In this document: piece by piece, positions 59,297 to 64,000 of the stretch | Layout of the letters: each line of letters begins with the position of its first letter | How positions within the stretch are numbered: the stretch's first letter is position 1 | Assembly: GCF_002835665.1 (NCBI RefSeq) | Contig: NZ_PIZV01000055.1 | Coordinates: forward strand, 44,456 to 108,455 | Source: Chryseobacterium sp. PMSZPI | GTDB taxonomy: Bacteria; Bacteroidota; Bacteroidia; Flavobacteriales; Weeksellaceae | Reading direction: 5' to 3' | Length of the DNA stretch: 64,000 nucleotides | Program-made: the position numbers and the translations under genes | The notes under the pieces: generated by a model | Told to the model about the DNA's origin: nothing | The model's database searches: none | Seen by the model: the letters and a program-made list of their open reading frames with translations, nothing else

Positions 59297-59461
59297 ATGA
59301 AAAAAGTTAAGACAATTCTGTTTTATATAGCATTTGTACTTTTAATATGGGCTATACTATCCCAATTAATCCAAGCTATAATCTGTCCTCAATTAACTCA
59401 GATGGAAGTATTTTTACATACTCCTAAAAGTATGGTACTTGATTTTATTAGATGTCGTTAA
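59297..59461 (+). CDS. Small membrane protein of 54 residues, unknown
   Basis: The frame reads MKKVKTILFYIAFVLLIWAI followed by LSQLIQAIICPQLTQMEVFL and HTPKSMVLDFIRCR. It has a basic N-terminus, one strong membrane helix, and a short polar tail with two Cys. Codon use is ordinary and a -7 box lies directly upstream; a bidirectional terminator begins 34 bases after the stop. It is too short to appear in a 60-codon search. Function is unknown; the coding call rests on composition and its promoter and terminator. Confidence 0.58.
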   Translation: MKKVKTILFYIAFVLLIWAILSQLIQAIICPQLTQMEVFLHTPKSMVLDFIRCR

Positions 59462-59494
59462 AATTATATGCGATTTTCGTTGGATGTATAAAGT

Positions 59495-59524
59495 AAAGAA
59501 GCACCTTTTTAGGTGCTTCTTTTA
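59495..59524. terminator. Bidirectional terminator
   Basis: AGAAGCACCT at 59497-59506 region pairs with AGGTGCTTCT at 59511-59520, followed by a T-run. It overlaps the stop codon of the GLPGLI gene and also serves the small plus-strand gene. Confidence 0.85.
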
Positions 59525-60301
59525 GTTTTCGATCGAATTGTTGTCTTTTTTAAAGGCTTCAATCATTTGATTTCTTACTTCTTGTGAGATATTTTTCCTT
59601 TCAGGATACGGATTACTTTTAAATTCTTCTTTCTTTTTTAAATATTGCTCTCTCGTGACAGGAATACCCTTCTGCAAGGGTTTTATCTCGATTTGTTTTT
59701 TTTCGATTCCTATAGCTTTGAAAGTTTGAAAATTCTTTTTATCATTGATCTCCAATATAAGACCTGTTAACCCTTTAAATCTATAAGGTCCTTCAGATAT
59801 TGGAATTTCTTTTGTATACCATGCTGTATAAACTCTATTATTAAATTTAGTAGTGGCTTTATTACACTTATATCCAAGAATAGTTTTAACCTCAGGATAA
59901 TTAATTTCCCAATTTAGATATTCATTTTCAAATGTAAAGAAATCCTTATTTATTGCAGCCGTCACATATATTTTTGAACCTGTTTTATATACTGAGTATC
60001 CTATTTTATACTTAGGTAAATCCGCCATTTTGATATTAACAATACTATTCTGTGAATCAATTGCAGCTTGATTAAATATATCTCTAACAGCTTTATATTG
60101 TTGACTGAAATAAATAGAAGAATTAGAATTTAGATCTAAAATCATAAGTTCTTTTAGTCTATGAGTGGGATCTATATCGGTTGTATCTCTAATAAACGAA
60201 TATTCATATTGTACTTCAAGTTCAGAAAAAGATTTCTCTTTTTTTTGAGAGAATACAAAAAAAGAATATAGTATCAATAAGAGTGAAAAGTATCTACGCA
60301 T
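59522..60301 (-). CDS. GLPGLI-family secreted protein
   Basis: A 259-residue protein with signal peptide (FSLLLILYSFFVFSQ). The family-naming motif is GLTGLILEI in GPYRFKGLTGLILEINDKK, here with Thr for the usual Pro. Other conserved parts are ILGYKCNKATTKFNNRVYTAWYTKEIP (seen as LGYKCNKATTKF and YTAWYTKEIPISEGP). GLPGLI proteins are abundant in Flavobacteriia and of unknown function. It starts 16 bases after a small secreted peptide gene, so the two form an operon. A terminator overlaps its stop codon. Confidence 0.88.
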   Translation of the reverse strand: MRRYFSLLLILYSFFVFSQKKEKSFSELEVQYEYSFIRDTTDIDPTHRLKELMILDLNSNSSIYFSQQYKAVRDIFNQAAIDSQNSIVNIKMADLPKYKIGYSVYKTGSKIYVTAAINKDFFTFENEYLNWEINYPEVKTILGYKCNKATTKFNNRVYTAWYTKEIPISEGPYRFKGLTGLILEINDKKNFQTFKAIGIEKKQIEIKPLQKGIPVTREQYLKKKEEFKSNPYPERKNISQEVRNQMIEAFKKDNNSIEN

Positions 60302-60317
60302 TTTGAAGTTTAAATTG

Positions 60318-60563
60318 TTAAGGCATTCCTGCTAAAATTGGATTTGTAAATGGTGCTGCACATTCTTCTTCCATCTGATTAGACTCTACAACTACACAGT
60401 CAATACTGTCAGTTGGGCCTACTTCGAAAGTTTGAGTGTAACCACAACTTGAAGTAATAGTAACGGGATAATACTTTGATTTTGTATCGCTTTTTGAATT
60501 AACTTCAGTAGCACTCAAAATACTTGTAACCCCGAAGGCTGCTAATAAAATAACTTTTTTCAT
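60318..60563 (-). CDS. Small secreted Cys-containing protein, unknown
   Basis: An 81-residue precursor with signal peptide (VILLAAFGVTSILSA). The mature ~60 residues contain four cysteines after the signal (SSCGYTQTF, SIDCVVVES, EEECAAPF; three visible in these motifs) and end in NPILAGMP. It is co-transcribed with the GLPGLI gene. Similar short secreted proteins are common in Chryseobacterium genomes but unnamed. A structural or partner role for the GLPGLI protein is only a guess. The gap upstream (60564-60989) holds the right inverted-repeat block and the duplicated promoter. Confidence 0.7.
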   Translation of the reverse strand: MKKVILLAAFGVTSILSATEVNSKSDTKSKYYPVTITSSCGYTQTFEVGPTDSIDCVVVESNQMEEECAAPFTNPILAGMP

Positions 60564-60750
60564 AATAAAATGTTTTTAATGTTAATTATTGTTTTAAAAA
60601 CTCTTTTAAAAATATAAAATAAATCAAATGATTTGGGATTTATTTTTTTATGTTAAATGACTGCCTACAAAATTGTTATGCATAGGTACGATAAAGGTTT
60701 TTATTTTAATTACGGATAACCGTATGGTTATTGAGAAAGATTTTTTAAAG

Positions 60751-60870
60751 AGTATTTAAACAGTGTTTAAATGATAAAATGCATTATATTGCAGGAGCAA
60801 TTGAAAGAAAAATACACCTTAAATGATTTTTTTTGACATCCAGTTTCAATTTTTTGGACATTCAGTTTTC
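60751..60870. repeat. Imperfect inverted repeat, right end, with GACATYCAGTTT direct repeats
   Basis: The counterpart of 58966-59054 in opposite orientation. It includes GACATCCAGTTTC at 60835-60847 and GACATTCAGTTTTC at 60857-60870, a direct repeat of 22-base period, ~50 bases before the -33 box of the downstream gene. The spacing resembles a LytTR-type operator. Confidence 0.5.
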
Positions 60871-60881
60871 GCGATTATATA

Positions 60882-61117
60882 TTTAAAACAACATTAATCA
60901 TTACTTATCACTTATATTTTGAGATCAATGTTATGATTCGTATTTTTGTTTGGGACTTTTATAAACAATTTGAACCCATCACTATTACCATGAAAATTTT
61001 GAATTACTACAAATACCTATCTGTTTTTACATTATTATTTGGACCTTTAAGTTTCGCACAACATCAGTTTGAAGTTAAGGATGCATCAAAAAATTATGAT
61101 ATCATTATTAGTGTTGA
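60882..61117 (+). repeat. 236-base direct repeat, right copy
   Basis: The intact member of the pair with 58648-58883. It runs from upstream of the promoter to codon ~42 of the complete gene at 60990. Confidence 0.92.
60918..60948 (+). promoter_or_regulatory. Consensus promoter (TTTG-N19-TATTTTTG)
   Basis: TTTG at 60918-60921, a 19-base spacer and TATTTTTG at 60941-60948, giving a leader of ~38 bases to the ATG at 60990. It lies where an upstream in-frame ATG (60933) would start, so that start is excluded. Confidence 0.8.
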
Positions 61118-61691
61118 GAATTGTTTTGATGATCAATGTAAAGACAAAGGGACTGTGGAGTTGTTTGATAATAAAAATACTAGAGTTCAAACTTTTACTT
61201 CCGGAAATCTGATTTTTTATTTTGATAAGGGGCAGAAACCTAAACCGGGGCAAATGTTTCAGGTAACCAGGGAACAGAGCCCGGCCATCTTTGGTGACTT
61301 TAATTTTGACGGATTGGAAGATATTGCTATAAGAAACGGAAATAATGGAAATTACAGTGGTGCTTCTTATGATGTATATCTTTTCAACAATACTAAAATG
61401 GGATTTGTAAAAAGTAAAGAACTTACAGATCTTGCGTCCAATTTTCTGGACCTTTTTGAAATCGATTCTGAGCATAAACGATTGGTTACTCATGGAAAAT
61501 CAGGATGCTGTATACTTTATACAACAGGATATAAAGTAATTGCTAATCAAGAATTGGACAAAGTTTATGAAAAGCAAGAGGATTTTACGGCTGAGAATGA
61601 AGTAAAAGTAATGATAGAGGAAAAGATCAATAATAGATGGTCTACCAAAATAAAGAAATACCCAAAAGAACAATATAATAAAGAAAAGTAA
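60990..61691 (+). CDS. Secreted protein with FG-GAP-like calcium-binding motif
   Basis: A 233-residue protein with signal peptide LSVFTLLFGPLSFAQ. The middle holds FGDFNFDGLEDIAIRNGNNG, a D-x-N-x-D-G-x-x-D loop of the kind found in FG-GAP/XAC2610-type proteins, with YDVYLFNNTKMGF after it. The C-terminal ~70 residues include a CC pair (GKSGCCILYTTGY). Probably periplasmic or surface located; role unknown. The ATG at 60990 follows the promoter; its 5' end is duplicated at 58648. The next gene starts 1 base after its stop. Confidence 0.8.
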   Translation: MKILNYYKYLSVFTLLFGPLSFAQHQFEVKDASKNYDIIISVENCFDDQCKDKGTVELFDNKNTRVQTFTSGNLIFYFDKGQKPKPGQMFQVTREQSPAIFGDFNFDGLEDIAIRNGNNGNYSGASYDVYLFNNTKMGFVKSKELTDLASNFLDLFEIDSEHKRLVTHGKSGCCILYTTGYKVIANQELDKVYEKQEDFTAENEVKVMIEEKINNRWSTKIKKYPKEQYNKEK

Positions 61692-61692
61692 G

Positions 61693-62283
61693 ATGAAGAT
61701 ACAGAAAGAGATCGATTTTATTCTGGCAGTGGATGCCCTGAAAAATGTGCAAAGAAGAAATTATAATGCCGATGATACCAGAAGAGAAAATACCGCAGAG
61801 CATTCCTGGCAAATTATTATTTTGGCACAAATTCTTTATCCTTATGCTAAAAACCGTGCTGACATTGATTTGTTGAGGGTAATCAGAATGCTTTCCATTC
61901 ATGATCTGGTGGAAATCGAAGCAGGAGATACCTTTCTTTTTGATGAGAAAGCAATGGTTGGAAAGTTTGAGAGGGAAAAAGTATCAGCTCAGAAAATATT
62001 TGGAATTCTTGATGAACCTTTGCGTACAGAATTTTTTAATCTATGGCTTGAATTCGAAGACGAAAAAACACCTGATGCAGTTTTTGCATGTGCTATTGAT
62101 AGAATCATGCCATTTATTCTAAATTCTCATACTTCAGGAAAAAGCTGGACGGAAGCTGGTGTTACCGAAAAACAGATTCGAAATATGCTTGAAAATGCCA
62201 TTACCAGAGCATCAGATGAAATGGGAGAGGCTTTTGAGTTATTATTGAACAGAAGTTTGGAAACTGAAAAGGTTTTGAAATAA
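61693..62283 (+). CDS. HD-domain hydrolase (YfbR-like)
   Basis: A 196-residue HD-superfamily phosphohydrolase. The metal ligands are His in NTAEHSWQ, the His-Asp pair in LSIHDLVEIEAGD, and a late Asp in ACAIDRIMP. This pattern matches YfbR/HDDC2-type 5'-deoxynucleotidases, which dephosphorylate dNMPs. The exact substrate is an inference. It is translated 1 base after the FG-GAP-like protein gene although the two seem functionally unrelated. A terminator follows 25 bases after the stop. Confidence 0.88.
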   Translation: MKIQKEIDFILAVDALKNVQRRNYNADDTRRENTAEHSWQIIILAQILYPYAKNRADIDLLRVIRMLSIHDLVEIEAGDTFLFDEKAMVGKFEREKVSAQKIFGILDEPLRTEFFNLWLEFEDEKTPDAVFACAIDRIMPFILNSHTSGKSWTEAGVTEKQIRNMLENAITRASDEMGEAFELLLNRSLETEKVLK

Positions 62284-62308
62284 ATTTTTCATGTTATAAA
62301 GATAAATA

Positions 62309-62330
62309 AAGCCAGCGCTACAGCTGGCTT
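62309..62330. terminator. Terminator between convergent genes
   Basis: AAGCCAGC at 62309-62316 pairs with GCTGGCTT at 62323-62330. The flanks are A/T-rich but lack long T-runs. Confidence 0.7.
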
Positions 62331-62394
62331 ATTATATGAATTTAAATTTAGAGAATGGCTTTGATAATAAGCTTTCCAGTATTTTTATAAATAA

Positions 62395-63795
62395 TTATTT
62401 TTTTACATTGGCATATAAAGTAGCTTTTAAAAGCTTAATTTCATTCTGGAGTTCTTTTATTTGATTTTGTTGCTCTTTTATAGCATTCACAACTACTAAG
62501 GAAATTTTAGAATAATCTACCGAAAGAAGTCCTTTACTTTCATCACCGGATACCAATTCCGGAACGATGGTTTTTAATTCTTGGGCAATTACACCAATAT
62601 CCGGTGTGCCATATTCTTTAAGGATGTACTTTCTAGGTTGTATCTTCAATACCTGAGCAAGGCCATATTGGTTTAAGTCTTCAATATTTTCTTTTAGTCT
62701 ACGATCTGATAAATTGCTTGAAGAAACAGATCTGATTTGGCCATGAAAATCATATAAGGATTGGGTTGATCCGCTTGTTGAGGTACCTGGGTCTTGATCA
62801 AACACAACGGCATACTGATTTCCTTCTGTAATGATGCTCCCGTTTGAAGTATAGCCGGGATAGATGTTTAAAACAGGATTTCCCGATACATTGGTATTAA
62901 CTAACGATAAAATAGGCGTCGAATTTCCTCCACTTCCGGATACGGTAAGTTTGCCGGTAGGACTTGTTGTACCTATTCCGACTTTTCCTGAAGATTTAAT
63001 AGTAAGCCTAGGAGCGTAGTCAGCAGAATTTCGGGTATAAAAGTTCAATCCTGAATAATGATTATTCAGATCCCTATCTGTGCCAGTGATTGATGCTCCT
63101 GATGGATTGTTTGAATTTCCACTTGGAACAAAATCAATAGATGAGAAATTGTCAGTATTGGTTGTATTAGCATTATATAGAACTAAGTTTCTAGAGGTTC
63201 CCTGGCCACATGGACCTCCACAATTCTCTAAACCGGCAACAATGGTATTAATAACACTTCCTGCTGTGTTTTGAACAAAGAATACAGATTGTGGTGTTGT
63301 AGTTCCAATTCCTACTCTGTTATTTGCTGCATCTACGGAAAATGCATTATTTACAGAAAATGCATTCACTGAGCTGGCTTTAAAAGCGAGTGTATTGTTC
63401 CCCTGTGTTACAGTTCTGTTCGCTGTAAGGGTACCATCTGCATTATAAATATTGTTTATAGTCGGAGCAGGAGGATTAAGTTTAACCCAGGCAGATCCAT
63501 TATAATAATAATATCCGATTGTGTCTATGTTAACAGCAGTGCCAGTTTGTGTACCCGTTGCAATATTATTAATATAGATTAAAGTAGATGTTGGTACTGA
63601 AGCCATGCTTTGCGCTCTTTGCCTGTCTACACGAGGGATCAAGAGTCCGTCTACATTGGTTGATGTACCTGTACTGTTTTTTGCAGAAATATCCAGTGTG
63701 GAGGCTGGGTTAGATGTTCCGATACCAACTTGTGCGTTTGTGTGTGTTGAAAATGCCAAAAAGGCAATTCCAATAGATAGAATTAATTTTTTCAT
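62395..63795 (-). CDS. Secreted tail-fibre-like protein with S74 chaperone domain
   Basis: A 466-residue protein with signal peptide (LILSIGIAFLAFSTHTNAQ) followed by the typical Chryseobacterium opening VGIGTSNPASTLDISAKNST. The middle is a repetitive, Asn/Thr/Gly-rich stalk with VGIGTTTPQS and VGIGTTSPTGKL repeats. The C-terminal ~110 residues are an intramolecular chaperone of peptidase S74 type (SDRRLKENIEDLNQYGLAQV, GVIAQELKTIVPELVSG, LSVDYSKISLVVVNAIKEQ) ending in a coiled coil. S74 domains trimerise and fold fibres and usually cleave themselves off. It is a chromosomal surface protein, not a sign of prophage, as no phage genes lie nearby. Confidence 0.87.
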   Translation of the reverse strand: MKKLILSIGIAFLAFSTHTNAQVGIGTSNPASTLDISAKNSTGTSTNVDGLLIPRVDRQRAQSMASVPTSTLIYINNIATGTQTGTAVNIDTIGYYYYNGSAWVKLNPPAPTINNIYNADGTLTANRTVTQGNNTLAFKASSVNAFSVNNAFSVDAANNRVGIGTTTPQSVFFVQNTAGSVINTIVAGLENCGGPCGQGTSRNLVLYNANTTNTDNFSSIDFVPSGNSNNPSGASITGTDRDLNNHYSGLNFYTRNSADYAPRLTIKSSGKVGIGTTSPTGKLTVSGSGGNSTPILSLVNTNVSGNPVLNIYPGYTSNGSIITEGNQYAVVFDQDPGTSTSGSTQSLYDFHGQIRSVSSSNLSDRRLKENIEDLNQYGLAQVLKIQPRKYILKEYGTPDIGVIAQELKTIVPELVSGDESKGLLSVDYSKISLVVVNAIKEQQNQIKELQNEIKLLKATLYANVKK

Positions 63796-64000
63796 CTTTA
63801 TATGTTTTTTTAATTAATGGGTACAACCATAAATATATAGACTTATTACATGGTGTAACCTTTAGTGTTTTTGCAAATGTATTAAAAATAATAATTCAAT
63901 TTATCATTTTTATTGTTTTTTAATTAATTATTTATTGTTTTTGTTGATGTGTTGATATTTTCGATCAAGGTTTGTACTTTTTATACGTGAATTATTTTTT

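Noticed and set aside
62395..63795. S74 tail-fibre domain as evidence for a prophage
   Set aside because: No capsid, portal, terminase or integrase genes are nearby, and secreted S74 proteins starting with VGIGTxNP are ordinary in Flavobacteriia.

Overview
The window is a piece of a Flavobacteriia (Bacteroidota) chromosome, most likely Chryseobacterium or a close relative. The DNA is AT-rich. Shine-Dalgarno sites are largely absent and many genes carry the Bacteroidota -7 box TAnnTTTG, several with a -33 TTTG about 19-21 bases upstream. Proteins typical of the class are present: SusC/SusD, two type IX secretion (T9SS) C-terminal domains, a GLPGLI protein, a PNGase F-like glycoamidase, YfhO, the Bat aerotolerance operon, GlnRS, a YpdA-type reductase and scattered menaquinone genes. 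I see no prophage, CRISPR array or intact transposase.

Layout. 0-5 kb: cysteine synthase start, LolC/E-type permease, divergent exo-muramidase NamZ, then a thioredoxin/outer-membrane barrel/small membrane protein operon. 5.2-15 kb: a peptide-uptake-type locus in which a LytS-type histidine kinase and a LytTR response regulator bracket a secreted zinc metalloprotease and a SusC/SusD pair; a candidate LytTR operator lies before the protease. 15-17.6 kb: T9SS LamG protein, a decayed 0.35 kb repeat and two tandem tRNA-Phe genes. 17.6-31.5 kb: OlsF-like acyltransferase and aspartate kinase, fbp-menC, a lipid A-type PAP2/phosphoethanolamine transferase pair, a long gene-poor gap with the second copy of the 0.35 kb repeat, an alpha/beta hydrolase, glnS and an MFS carrier. 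31.5-44.6 kb: YpdA-like reductase, glycosyltransferase, YfhO, lipoproteins, rlmB, DinB, a PNGase F-like T9SS enzyme and a secreted protein, with many intergenic repeats. 44.8-52.8 kb: the moxR-batA/B/C/D operon. 52.8-64 kb: MarC, isochorismate synthase and hotdog thioesterase, PlsC acyltransferase, PadR/PspC pair, a rearranged region with a duplicated gene start, an HD hydrolase and an S74-chaperone surface protein.

The most unusual signal is the intergenic repeat content. Two unrelated small genes, a four-helix-bundle (S23) protein and a decayed GIY-YIG endonuclease, each fill the space between two inverted repeat arms, with start and stop codons abutting or lying inside the arms. Arms of the first kind also occur alone elsewhere in the window. 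This looks like one cassette architecture used by two different repeat families. A third family, a long palindrome built on GGAAGCTGG units, occurs three times without a gene. Other points worth a second look are a 236-base direct duplication that created a truncated gene with an intact promoter, a 20-codon amphipathic peptide gene followed directly by a strong terminator, and a group of genes whose -7 box lies only 4-6 bases from the start codon, suggesting leaderless mRNAs.

All functional calls come from motif reading; no database search was possible.
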